Below, in pieces: positions 36,381 to 47,994 of a stretch of 64,000 nucleotides of DNA (the stretch's first letter is position 1; each line of letters starts with the position of its first letter). The position numbers and the translations under genes are program-made. This DNA is from Stercorarius parasiticus. Its lineage: Eukaryota > Chordata > Aves > Charadriiformes > Stercorariidae. The stretch covers positions 1,670,453 through 1,734,452 of the forward strand of contig VWZL01004638.1 in assembly GCA_013396915.1 (NCBI GenBank), read 5' to 3'. The notes beneath the pieces were generated by a model. The model searched no databases. It worked only from the letters and a program-made list of their open reading frames with translations, and was not told where the DNA came from.

Positions 36381-38317
36381 ATTAGGGGTGCAGGGGCACA
36401 GGGGTTTGACAGTGAAATCTGATCATTTATTCTCAATTTTCACCCTCCTAATGTAAGTCAGGTTTTGATACAATACAATGCAACCCTTACAGCTTGCATC
36501 CATGCAGGAACCTCCCCTATATATTCAATATATTTGGCGAGTGTTGCAAGAGATGTCTTCAAAGTCTCGGCAGAGCCTAAACCAAACGTCAGTTATGATC
36601 TTCTTAATATGCTCGTTTATTAATGTGTTTGTAAAAAGTCAACAGATCAAGAAGGGAGAGCTTTTCTTTAAACACAGACTTTTCTGCTTAGACTTATCAA
36701 GTCATGGTCTCTCAGCTCTTCCCTTTCACTAATAGACTAGGCTGAAGTATATGGTTTGGAAGCCAGTAGTCCCCTTGATTCAACCACAGACATCTGTAAA
36801 ATATGAATGCGGTATCTGTCACTCCCCAGTCTGCTGAATAAGAAAAAAATGCCTCTTTTTAATAGCCTTTCATTCATTTTATACTCCAGTTCTCTTAGCA
36901 GATTTGAATTTGTCCTATTTGATTTTTTTTAAAGCGTGAATAGTCCCAGACACTCTCCAAATGCTCAGTCGATATTGTCAAGAGAGGGAGGTATTTCTTC
37001 ACAACCTTCAGTGTCAGCGAGTCACACGTACAGTCCATTTAACTGCTTATCCACTGTCTGTAGCTCCCTTGATTTCCTGTTTCTACATAATTGACATATC
37101 TCACTTAAATATTAAAGAAAGTTTTTCATATGAATTCTCTATATGTAACAATAGCTCTTTTATTGTGTTTAAATGAATCTCAATTAGGCCTAAATGATAA
37201 CTTTAGGAATCTATTTTCTACTACCTTTTAGCAGTTATTCTGATTGGCTTCACCTCTGGTGCACGCATTGCTACAAGAATGACAGCTAAAAGGAGCTTAT
37301 CTGGTTTTGTAGCAGAGAATTTTTATACTATTGTTGCTGCAGACATATGTAAATGTCAAACACTCTCTGACATCAGAATAACTATACTTTTGATTAAAAA
37401 TTCAATTTAAAATGATTAAAAAATAAACCACTCAAAGATTAAACTAGACAGAAAACAAATGAAATTCCACCTTATTTTGTGACAGTTAATAAATCAACTT
37501 TAAACAAATTAGTGCATATTCTCATAACAATCCTGTTTGAAAAATAATCCTCTGAGTTCATGGGAAGTGAAGGTTTAGTGAACGAATTTGATTTCTATGT
37601 TTTCACAAAGAAGTATGAAACAAAATACTTCCTGCATATGTCTATGGACTCACACCTTCAAGTTGAAGCCTGCCATAATCAACAAGCAGAACATTTGACA
37701 AATTCCATTTGCTATTTCTTCTTTTTTTTAATCTCTTGTCACTCTGTAATTCATCATGCTAAAAGCTTTGATCCCTAGCGTTGAACAGACATGAATTTCC
37801 TAAATGACTAAAACTTAAGGGCAAGTGTTTCCTTTTAGAGCTGTATGTAAATGCAAAGTTAAATTTTATTTTTGCAGTCTCTTTAATCAGAAACAAGGGA
37901 ATTAGCCAGCTGTTTGGAACTCATGTTAAGATGTAATTAAGCATCTGATTGAATTTCTGTGCATATCAAACAGCAAAGGCTAGTATTTGCACACAAGACA
38001 GATCGCTTTCATTAAAATAAAAACCTTCTCACCAAATGACAACAGAAAGGGTTTACTCCAATGGTTTGCCTCTGAGATACCCCTCCGCAAGAAAGCACAC
38101 ATCAGAATGGCAAAAAAATTTGCTTTATGTGTCAATCATACCAATAGGATTCCTTACTGAGTGACACCTAGCTTTCCCTTACATCTGTACTGCATGCTAC
38201 TGCAATACGCTAAGGAATTGCCTGTCTTGCAGGCTTCACAGAGGCAAAAAAAAAATAAATCCCACAAATTATCAATTACTCCAGTGTGGAAATAAGCTTT
38301 ACTGCCACCTGTGCTGC

Positions 38318-38340
38318 TTTTATTTTTATTTATTTATTTT
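38318..38340. repeat. (TTTA)n microsatellite
   Basis: TTTA units with small interruptions. Confidence 0.85.
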
Positions 38341-40915
38341 GGTGGGGGAGTAGTTTTTGGTTTTGCATTGCTAGTGAAAGACCTATTAAAAAGTATTACT
38401 GATGAGGTTTATGTAGGTATCACATGTAGCCAGGATTATTCTATCTGGCAAAGCAAAATCCAAATTTTCTCCTTTTCATGGGAGAATGTCCAGACATGAA
38501 TATTAAGAAAGAAGAAAACGTATTCTGGTTTTTAAAACTAACAAAGGAGTACGATAGTGAACCAAACAGAAAACATAGTTTTAAGATGTAGGATGAAGCT
38601 GGGTAAGCAAATCATTAGAGAAAACTGCTTCTTTAAGTAATTTCATCTCAAGAGAAGTAGGAGCAGCTCCTTGACTACTGCAGTCAACTCTGATTTGAGT
38701 TAAAGTATCCATATTCCCTTTGTGTTGGGAACAAAGCAGAGCAGGAAGGTAGGATAGTTACTCTCTTTGTCTCCTCAGTTTCCAAGGATGGAAGTAGAGT
38801 TTAATCGCAGAGTTGCCCTCTTCTCACGGCATTTCTGTACTCTCTCATTGCTCAAGGGATGGGGCACTGGGGGGATGCTGACTCTTCTAGGAACAGTCTG
38901 TACATACCTCAGTGCAGTCCCCAATTCCAAGGACTTTCACTGGATTCTTGAGAGAGAACGTGGAAAGCAACTGACCAGAACGCCATGTCACATCAGCTTG
39001 CAGCATCAGGCACCAGAGCTGAGAACCACCAGACAACACAACTCTTAAGACACCGAACTGGTACAGATAGTGTCTCCCAGCCTTATTCAAGCCCCACGTG
39101 GAGGTGAGGCTCATGCATCAAACACATTAGCCTGGCTTTATAGAAATCCTTGATGAACAATACACACACAGAGTGTAACCCTAAAAGATTCCTAGACTGG
39201 ACAACCAGGGCAGACAGGGAGGGGGAGTAGAGAGTATCCAGAAAATGAGAATAACTTAGGTATTTAAGGAGTTTGTGGCTTAAGGATCTGCAGACTTGCT
39301 AGACATAGGCACACTGTACACACTCACCAGTTTTTCGCTCCTGTCTTCTTTTGTATGCTACAGAGAAGGAATGTATTGAAGAGTTACTATGCACTACAAA
39401 AAATTTCCTGTTGTGGCCAGTGTTTCATAATTCAGAGGAAAGGAACATCACAGTGCAACAGACTACATGTGCAATTCAGGTGTATTATTTTGGCTTCTGA
39501 TCATGACAGTTAAGAAAAAAATCCTTGTCTACGACTATTTTGCTGTCCCTCTGCAAATTAACAAATGTGATAAAATTTGCAAAACAGCTAAAAATCACAA
39601 GTGTTCAGAGATGTATTTTAACATGAAATTGAAAGAAAGAGACAGAATTTTGACACTTTGGTTATTTTCCACAAAGCTGTCTCATTCAGCTTACCAGAAA
39701 GGGTTGTTTTAAGTAAAAAAACTTTAACTTAAGGGATTTTTTAAGAACTGTTTGGTAGACGGTTTTCAGGTTTTGAGACAATGATCATTTTAAAAATTCA
39801 AAGGATTGTGCAAAGTCTTCCAAAGAATATCCGAAGTGTTTCTATTTAGAAAATAGCAATTTGGCTTGTAATATAAAATTGCAATTATTTTAAATTAAAT
39901 TCTATCTAGTCTAGTTAATATAAGGAAGGTATATATTCCTAGAAAGGAAAAAGCTAAATCCTACAGGTAAATATTATCACAATGTTGAGGAGATTAAACT
40001 TTAAATTTTTTAGCAACTATTATTGCTTATACCAAATACCTACATGACCACTAGAAAATGCCATGGACAAAAGACTGATTCCGCTACTCACTCTTGCTCC
40101 TCAGGTGCTTTGTGCAATGCTAATACCTGGATCTCTTGTGATGGAGCAAGGTTCAGTTGAGAACTATCTCAGTGAAGAGCAAGAAGAAAATTGGCCCATT
40201 GCTGTGAAGCTAGGAAGTTAGTTGATACTTCGCAGCACTTGATTATAGCCTTAAATACTCAGGTTCTGCAGTCATATGATTCTGTGAAGCTCTCAACCTT
40301 TATTTACTAATTTGTCTGAAGAGACGGAAAAAAATGTGAAGCTCAAACACAAAAAATCCAAATAATTGAAAAGGAAAATAAATGACATTTTTTCTCAGTC
40401 TATGTCATGATTTTTTAAAGCTTTACATAGACAATGTTGCAAGTATATGATATCTTCAGCTTTTTTTACTTCTATTCATAATAGTTTTTGTTACAGTTTC
40501 CAAGTAAAGAGCAAAAAACAAATCAAAGATCAACTCTGATGTACCATACTTCGGGTTAGATAGGGAACCCTCTGGCAGCCCATATTGATTCTAACAGTGA
40601 TTCCTTAAAGTATTACTGAAGCAGAAGGTCTGCACGTTTCCTGAATTCGCTGTTCCTTTTCCCTCATTTATATCAGTGTTTGTCCCTATACAGTTTTCCC
40701 AAGCCAAAAAAAAAAATGCAGGAACCTCCCCCTCTTTCTTAGAAAATCTTAAAACTCAATTTAAGTATTTGTCCATAGATGAATACGAGTACAATATTTG
40801 CCAGTATATCTGAAATTCATTGTTCTTTGTATGGTGTTATTGGTTGGAAATCAAACCGTCTTAATAGTCATAGGTATTAAAAACGGAGATGTCTTTTTGG
40901 TTTGTCGTTGTTTTG

Positions 40916-40975
40916 GGTTTTTTTTGTTTTGGTTGGTTGGGGGTTTTTTGTTGTTTTTGTTTGTTTGTTTTTTAA
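40916..40975. repeat. T/G-rich low-complexity tract
   Basis: Runs of T mixed with TTTG and TTGG units. A translated frame here gives a run of Phe, Leu and Gly that is not a real membrane protein. Confidence 0.85.
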
Positions 40976-41076
40976 ATAGGGCTGATTTTACTTCCTCGGC
41001 GTAGTAGACCACATGTCCCTACGCAATGTCATCATACGCATTTCAGCCACACTTCACCTGGGGGGCTCAAGTACTT

Positions 41077-41090
41077 GTTGCCTTGGCAAC
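41077..41090. promoter_or_regulatory. RFX X-box-like inverted repeat
   Basis: GTTGCCTTGGCAAC consists of perfectly inverted GTTGCC and GGCAAC half-sites with a two-base spacer. This is the layout of the RFX-family X-box (consensus GTTGCCATGGCAAC; only the first spacer base differs). RFX factors control ciliary genes, and X-boxes are frequent in conserved vertebrate non-coding elements. Binding is inferred only. Confidence 0.6.
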
Positions 41091-43117
41091 ACCCTGCATA
41101 ATATGTTTCTGTTTGCCTCTTTTCTCCTTTTGTATGAACTTAAAAAAAGAGGAGAAAGTAATATATCACACCTTTTTCTAACTGAAATCCTATGAAAGTA
41201 AATGCTAATAGTAATAATGCCATCATAGGAGTGATCATTTCCTAGACAAAGCATGAAAACAATATATATTATAGTAAAAAGACAACCTGTTCTCTCAGAG
41301 CTGAACTCAGATGTTCAGTACTTTTAGCGTATTGGCAACACCAGATGCTGTTCCCTTTAGTGGATAAATATCTTTTTTCCCTTTGTTGAAGAAAGAAATG
41401 TTATTAATTAATTCTGTAGTATTTACATCAATTTGTACATACATGTATATTTTATTTTAATAAATATTAAAACAATTTCTTCAAATTACTGCTTTCATAT
41501 TTTACAGACGTGTCAGTATCTTCAATGAGACGGACGCCCTTCAGAATGCAGCGTCTTTGTGGTTGTGACAACACCTTTTAGTAATGAATAGGGCCAATGG
41601 CACTGTCTATCTGCACTAACAGATATACATACACTTATTTATGCATAATATATATGTGTATGCATATAAAATAGCTTAAAATGAGGTGCAGGGTGCAAAT
41701 ACTTTTATCAAGAGCTTAATACAGCACCTGAGTAGTAACTAAGGTTGACATGTAGCTATCTGCTAACCAGCCTGGCTTGTTTTGATATTTTATCAGTCAC
41801 CGGCAGGGCAAGTGAAACTTTCAACTTTATGGACAACAGCTTTTACATGGGAAGTTTTCGGACTGTGTGTGTGCATGGCAATGGCCATGAGCACACGCAG
41901 CATAATCCCATCCATCCAACCTACCAAGGATGCACAGCAAATCTTTGCATTTCGTGAAATGACTGTGTGGTTGGGTTTTTCTTCCTAGCATCTGCATGAT
42001 AAGCATTATGCCAAGTCTATGACTTGGTAAAGATCACATCCTTAGGGTATGAGGATTACAAAGGGACTTTTTGTCTCCTTGCCAATGAAAAGAGTATAAA
42101 ATGTGCCATTTAAAACTCCTTTTGCACTAGTATAGATAACCCTAAAGAATGCACTAAGAAGAATGGGCCTTTTTATCACGAAAGGCAATGGTATGTTTTA
42201 CGTATGTATGAATATGTTAAAGAAAAATTAGTTTTCAAGTGTTTTTAAAAAATATTAAAACAACGAGGAATATTTTTGTACTAAGATTATCATTGGGTCT
42301 AAAATGAAAGCATATTAAGATATGTAGGTACACTCATTAAACTTTTCTGTACATGAAAATACAATATCATTATCTTAGAACCTTGCGTTGTTATAAAGAA
42401 GCATATAAAGACAACATTTTCTGCTTTCTCCTTAGCCAAGTTCTTGATTGAACTCTCCATAATCCAGCAATCAGATTTAAGTTGAACACTTCTCATTTTT
42501 TTAAAAGTCTGATAAAATCTTGTTCTTAAACTTTAGAAAATACAAAGAAACAAACACCACACTTGACACTGCACAGCTAAGCCTCAGAACTAGGGAAATA
42601 CTAGAATTTACAGCTTGACTTTGCACTTGTAATCAAGCACATGAACTGGACATAACTTTAATACTACAGTCATTACTTATGTGGCAGTAGCTCTTCACAC
42701 AACCTTGAATCATTTTCAGCAAAGGGTCCACTTTACAGATAAATCCGAGCCATTATGAATTCAGAGAGAGTTTTCTGTCAGGTACATTTGCCTTGTTATA
42801 AGGGTTAGAAAGCATGAACAAGGTACAGAGGTAAGAGCAGGAAGAGCAGTTCTGGGGTTAAACTTGCCAAAAGAAATGGATTGGAGCCCTGTCTTACCCG
42901 GGCGACAGTCAAGCCATTTAAAGCTGAGCTCTCACGAGTGATTCTGTCCATTGCTCACGTGCAGGTCTACACGCAGCTACGGAACACCTGGTTCCCAGAA
43001 CGACCAAGCTCTCACAATTGAAGATGATGAGATCTGTGCTCCAAATGCTTCAAAAGCTACAAAAACTAGGTCCAAGGTGTCTCCTGTGGAAGATACGAAG
43101 CAGCTACTTCTGATTTG
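41091..43117. other. Non-coding sequence, no gene recognised
   Basis: A TA/CA-rich tract lies at 41621-41672. Frames are 70 codons or shorter. A weak MIR-like segment near 42727-42790 is not called. Confidence 0.55.
41621..41672. repeat. TA/CA-rich low-complexity tract
   Basis: Imperfect alternation of TA, CA and TG dinucleotides. Confidence 0.7.
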
Positions 43118-43228
43118 ATGTTCTGTGCATTTCAGATCTTCATTTATAAATCAGGATAACAACATCCCTCTTACCTTGCTGAGTTATGTGAATCTAAGTT
43201 CAATTATATTTGTAAGTCACTCAGAAAC
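43118..43228 (+). mobile_element. MIR-like SINE remnant
   Basis: The segment follows the 3' half of MIR in order: CTGTGCATTTCAGATCTTCA (MIR: CTGTGCCTCAGTTTCCTCA), then TTTATAAATCAGGATAACAA (TCTGTAAAATGGGGATAATA), CCTCTTACCT, TTATGTGAATCTAAGTT and TGTAAGTCACTCAGAA (TGTAAAGCGCTTAGAA). MIR is an ancient tRNA-derived SINE with CORE and L2-like ends, present in traces across amniotes. Called from memory of the consensus. Confidence 0.62.
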
Positions 43229-45377
43229 TTTTGGAATGAACAAACTGGAAAAGACCATTAGAAAATTAATAGCTGTCTTCAAAGCTAAGCAGTAAATTCA
43301 GCCTATATTCATACAACCAAAAACATTAAGTGAGCGCTACTGATTGTTTTCATCGCCCTTCAATTTGTCACATTTCTATCCATTACAATAGCTATTGGTT
43401 TTATATAAGGTTTTATATTTCGGAAAGAGTGGTTGTTGACATGGTTTGGCATACAGATTTTATGAGTATGCATTTGGGATTGCCACTCATGGGTAAATTA
43501 GTCAAAAATTAACTGTAGAAATGAGTCTGAACAAATGAAAAAAAATGTTTCTCTTGCAGTGTTACGTGTTTTATACACAATGAACAGACCAATAAAACTA
43601 TTTGACAAGCACCTAAAAGGCTTTATTAACGTTTAATTTTAACTATTATACTTGCCTTGCTATATGCAATATAGTTTAGTTCTGCAATATACACACAATA
43701 TTTACTTGAATCTACTTGATACCTTGGGTGGATGAAAAAGATCCAAATGATGTGATTGTTTTCCTCTGTTTAAAATGTAGAAGACGGAATGTTATGATCG
43801 TGTTTATAAATACAATTAATGTTTTATGTGGAGAGTGTCCAGACTGCAGCATTTCCTAGCTACAGCTACAGTGAGAGCTGTGTACGCTCTGTCAGAAATG
43901 GAGATCTACTTTTTCAACATTCAAAACATCATCCAACTCACATAATCTTCATTAAAAAAACTGATAAAATATTCCTTCCCCTGTAACAAAACATATTTTT
44001 CCCTATTTCTGTTTCTTTGGTTTTACCTTACAGTTACAAAAGCAATATTAAGCTCAATACAAAATTAACAAAGCCATAGCTGTATCAATTTTTCCTGCTC
44101 GTGCATGTTTCCCTTTGGGGTGACATCTCTATTGCTCTTTGAAAAAGTACTTACAATTCAAGGCGGTGCTTGCCACCATACTCTCTCTTTCTCACGCACA
44201 CAGGTGTACACACATGCTCACACAGAAGTGGAAAACTTCTAGCAGTAAGCAAAAGGACTAACTTTTAAAAAATGGAACGTGATATTTTAGCTGTGCAAAG
44301 TTAAATATATTTGTCAACCAATTGAACCCAATTCTAAGTTCCCATAATTAATATTGCCCCCCACCAATTAATCAAGCAGTGCTGTTCTTTAACTGGAATG
44401 TTGATCATCCTTTTATGTCCTCACCATAAACCAGTAGAAAACTCTACAAAACCCAAGTTTTTAGATTTTATTCGCCATATACAGTTTGCTGGTAGTTTTT
44501 GGCCACGTAGCCAACAACAGCTTTCCTCCATCAGCAAATTATCTGGCAGTAAACTGGACATATAGTATCTTTAATGTTGACTTATGAGGACTGACAGTTA
44601 AACATCCTATTACTTGGGGTTGATCATATACCCTTAAATGCATAAAATGAAAGGAAGACAGAAGATACAGAACAGCATATTTTCCAGGAAGCATCATACT
44701 AAAACATTTCATCTCTGCTATTAAAGCCATGATACAAGTGTCATAAAAAAGTTGCTCATATGTCTAAGCTGTCATTAAATTGATTAATGATTAAGAGGAG
44801 GTGAACAGTTCAGCAGAGTTAAGTCTGAATCTAATACATGCCAAGGCACTAGCATTTGCTGAACAAAAATGGTCTTGTTTTTATTAGCTAGGTTCAGATT
44901 TGATGGGATGAACCATTCACCCGGACATAGTCATAACTCAAGAGAACTATAAGCAACAACAAGATGTCTTTTCCACTTTGCCATTTTATATATAAATGGA
45001 CAAACATAATATGGGCCAAATCCTACTCATTGTATTTATAATTAAAAAGCTTGAAAACAGAGTACAAAAATTATTAAATGAATATACTCTCATCAGAATA
45101 GAAGTAGTCATCTACCAAAATGCTGCACAGCTTCCCCATTAAATCATTTTAGGAAAAGAAATGATTGAAATAAGGAGCCTTTCTGAAGATAACTAGTGAA
45201 ACGGGGAATATTCAAAGCTACCAGAACCAAATCCACAGAGTTCTATGATTAATTTCACAATACCCTTAGGTTTCTTTACCTATGGAGCACTGGGCCATCA
45301 ACAGTTTCCCTCCTGGCATATTTTTGGTTATGAAGAAACACATAGCCTAAGGAGGGAATTTGCTCACCTCTCTCCTT

Positions 45378-45403
45378 GTCTCTGTCTCTGTCTCTCTCTC
45401 TCT
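45378..45403. repeat. (TCTCTG)n / (TC)n microsatellite
   Basis: TCTCTG units grade into TC dinucleotides. Confidence 0.9.
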
Positions 45404-45836
45404 AACTGAAGCACATGAAATATGCAGAATCTAATGAATGAATGTTTAAAGAGCACTGAAAGGACAATTTGGAAGTGTATTCGCAGTTTCTAGAAAGATG
45501 TTTTTAATCACTCATCATTAACTACAGTTATCACATTAATCTATAATAGTGTGAACCAGCAAGGATGTGGACCTCAGCCGAGTATGCTGGTAGAGGAAAA
45601 AAAGGTCTAATAAAGATTTAGAAACAATATGTTAGATAGAAAATAACAGAACTATATCATATGATAAAATGCAACAGAGAGAAAATCTGACAAATTGCTT
45701 AAATATTCTCAAAGTAAATTCTGAAAATTTTCAACACAAAATGTATGAAAAAATTAAAATCTATTTGAAGGTACATTGTCTCAAAACTTGTTAATACATT
45801 TTTAGTTGTTACCAATTCCATGGGTACTGTAAATTT

Positions 45837-45890
45837 GTAATAATTAATAATGTGTAATAATTAATAATTAAAATGTTTAATAATTAAATA
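45837..45890. repeat. TAATAATTAA tandem-like repeats
   Basis: Three copies of TAATAATTAA with short AT-rich spacers. The unit is rich in ATTA homeodomain cores but may simply be AT-rich slippage. Confidence 0.75.
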
Positions 45891-46499
45891 GCTTATTGGG
45901 GAACGATCAGTGCATATTATGAGGCATTTGAAGCAGCAGTAGTTGTCAGCATGCTCTTGTCTCCTAAGGCTGGTAAAGTGTATCCATTTCCTTATGCGAT
46001 TATAATTATTTGTTTAAAGGCAGGCATCGTAGGCATTAATTAGAATCATTATGATAGATACTATACAAGCATATACCGTATGCAACCAATGCCTGAAAAC
46101 TTTGACATTCCAACTGAAAGGAACAAAATGATTATAAAACAAACAAGGGGAAAATGAAGACAAACAGTTCAATAACAAATCTTTGTGCTTACAAAAAGAA
46201 CCATAGGCATAAATAATATATTCTTTACCCTTTCATATATTATATTTTCAAATGGCAGCTTCTATTTGATCTGCTTTTCATTGGTTTCTCACTAACATCA
46301 CCATTGAAATAAATTCTGATGCAAACTGATGATCACAGTAAAAAGTGAAGAGCCTCTATCTGCAGTTACTTTGGAAACTTTTAGAAGTGCAGGTTTTGGT
46401 AGACCTGTCTTATGAAGGAAAGGAATGCACTGCAGTTACAGTGCAAAACATTGCCAAAAGTGACTCTCTATTCACTACAGCTAAGCCTTATACAAATAC

Positions 46500-47588
46500 A
46501 AGCGCACATGGACCACTGAGTGGACAAGGAATTGGCTGGATGGCTGCACTCAAAGAGTTGCAGTCAACAGATTGATGTCCAAGTGGCGAGGAGTGATGAG
46601 TGGTGTTCCTCAGAGGTTGGTACTGGGACTGGTGCTGTTTAACATCTTTGTCGGCAACATGGACAGGGGGATTGAGTGCACTCTCAGCAAGTTTGCCAAC
46701 AATACCGAGCTATGTATAGTGTAGTTGACAATGCTGGAAGGAAGGGATGCCATGCAGAGGGACCTGGACAGGCTTGAGAGGTGGGCCCATGCAAACCTTA
46801 TGGAGTTCAACATGACCAAGTGCAAGGTCCTGCACCTGGGTCACAGCAATCTCAAGCTCAAATACAGGCTGAGCAGAGAATGGATTGAAAGCAGCCCTGA
46901 GAGGAAGGACTTGGGGATGTTGGGTGATGAGAAGCTCAACATGAGCTGGCAGTGTGTGCTCGCAGCCCAGAAAGCCAACTGCTTTCTGGGCTGCATCAAA
47001 AAAAATGTGGCCAGCAGGTCAAGGGAGGTAATTCTGCCCCTCTACTCCACTCTGGTGGGACCCCACCTGGAGTACTGTGTCCAGCTCTGGGGCCCCCAAC
47101 ATAAGAAGGACATGGACCTGTTGGAGTGAGTCCAGAAGAGGGCCACGAAGATGATGAGAGGGCTGGAGCACCTTTCCTATGAGGACAGGCTGAGAGAGTT
47201 GGGGTTGCTCAGCCTGGAGAAGAGAAGGCTCTGGGGACACCTTATAGCAGCCTTCCAGTATCTAAAGGGGGCCTACAGGAAAGATGGGGAGGGACTCTTT
47301 ATCAGGGAGTGTAGCAGTAGGATGAGGGGTAACGGTTTTAAACTGAAAGAGGGTAGATTTATATTGGATATTAGGAAGAAATTCTTTACTGTAAGGGTAG
47401 AGAGACACTGGAACAGATTGCTGGAACAGAGAAGTTGTGGATGCCCCATCCCTGGAAGTGTTCAAGGCCAGGTTGGATGGGGCTTTGAGCAGTCTGGTCT
47501 AGTGGGAGGTGTCCCTGCCCATGACAGAGGGGTTGGAACTAGATGATCTTTAAGGTCCCTTCCGACTCTAACCATTCTATGATTGCAT
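46500..47588 (+). mobile_element. CR1: CR1 LINE, best-preserved copy (5'-truncated)
   Basis: About 1.1 kb of CR1 starts inside the RT palm region and runs to the 3' terminus. The 3' UTR has the block GGTTGGAACTAGATGATCTT, then AAGGTCCCTTCCGACTC and the tail CCATTCTATGATTGCATGA. The neighbouring GTGTCCCTGCCCATG motif is typical of many avian CR1 subfamilies. It is much less diverged from remembered avian consensus than the window's other CR1 pieces, so it is the youngest identified here. Orthologous presence or absence would help place the species. No target-site duplication was resolved, which is normal for CR1. Confidence 0.95.
46509..47502 (+). pseudogene. CR1 ORF2 reverse transcriptase remnant, inactive
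   Basis: One frame carries RT palm to C-terminus: [16 protein letters not shown] from 46521, VLFNIF near 46632-46649, and SKFANNTEL at about 46686-46712. The catalytic FADD (YXDD) box is changed to FANN (46692-46703). TAG at 46722-46724 and TGA at 47127-47129 interrupt the frame; the TGA stands where CGA (Arg of LLERVQ) is expected, consistent with CpG decay. Downstream residues include RATKMM-like and [18 protein letters not shown] blocks. A 10-base direct repeat, CTGGAACAGA at 47408-47417 and 47421-47430, coincides with a frameshift. After it the original frame resumes as [19 protein letters not shown] and ends at the TAG at 47500-47502. It cannot encode an active enzyme. Confidence 0.9.
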
Positions 47589-47884
47589 GATAAAATTTGA
47601 GAATCAGATCAGTTTATTAACCAGGACGCACATACATTCCTGTATCCTGTGACATTTAAGGACATTAAACAAATTCCAATAATCAAGTTAAATTAACATG
47701 CAGAAATTATGCATGAATATCTGAAAGTACTTTAAACATGATTAATGAAGCCTGGAAGATAATTACATCAGGAAACCAGTAGCATTAAACAAAGATAATT
47801 CTGTGTAAAAGAACAAAATTCATCAAAAATTTTAACAAATGGAGGGAGGATTAAAGATAAAAATCCAACTCAGTTATAGTCTGT
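47589..47884. other. Short non-coding spacer
   Basis: Nothing recognised between the CR1 copy and the fold-back element. Confidence 0.6.
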
Positions 47885-47994
47885 GGCCCCAATCCAGCAA
47901 ACCACTTAGAGCATAAGTTTAGTTTTATCAAAGTTAACAGACCTCATCAGTCTAAAGATAAGCATCTGCCTAAGGCACTTCCTAGATTGGGGCC
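47885..47994. mobile_element. Fold-back MITE-like relic
   Basis: The element starts GGCCCCAATCCAGCAA and ends TAGATTGGGGCC. The outer 10 bases are a perfect inverted repeat, and pairing continues imperfectly inward (CCACTTAGAGCATAAGTTTAG against the complement of CTAAAGATAAGCATCTGCCT). It resembles palindromic MITEs abundant in turtles and crocodiles with termini like GGCCCGATCCTGCAA. Such elements have no coding capacity and were moved by DNA transposases in trans. No clear target-site duplication is visible. The family name is uncertain. Confidence 0.65.

Larger units (their letters stand above)
35396..41076. other. Non-coding sequence with simple repeats
   Basis: No gene was supported. 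Simple repeats: (GTTT)n at 36365-36380, (TTTA)n at 38318-38340 and a T/G-rich tract at 40916-40975. The segment 37910-37965 is rich in ATTA-type homeodomain cores and could be a conserved non-coding element, which cannot be tested here. The largest frame, 93 codons at 38767-39048, has no domain. Confidence 0.55.
43229..46499. other. Non-coding sequence with simple repeats
   Basis: No gene was recognised. Simple repeats lie at 45378-45403 and 45837-45890. GGGCCAAATCCTACTCA near 45013 resembles the end of an amniote fold-back repeat but is too short to call. Confidence 0.55.

Noticed and set aside
42727..42790. MIR-like block (CACTTTACAGAT, then AGAGAG)
   Set aside because: Only one good 12-base block with weak flanks; below what I would call.
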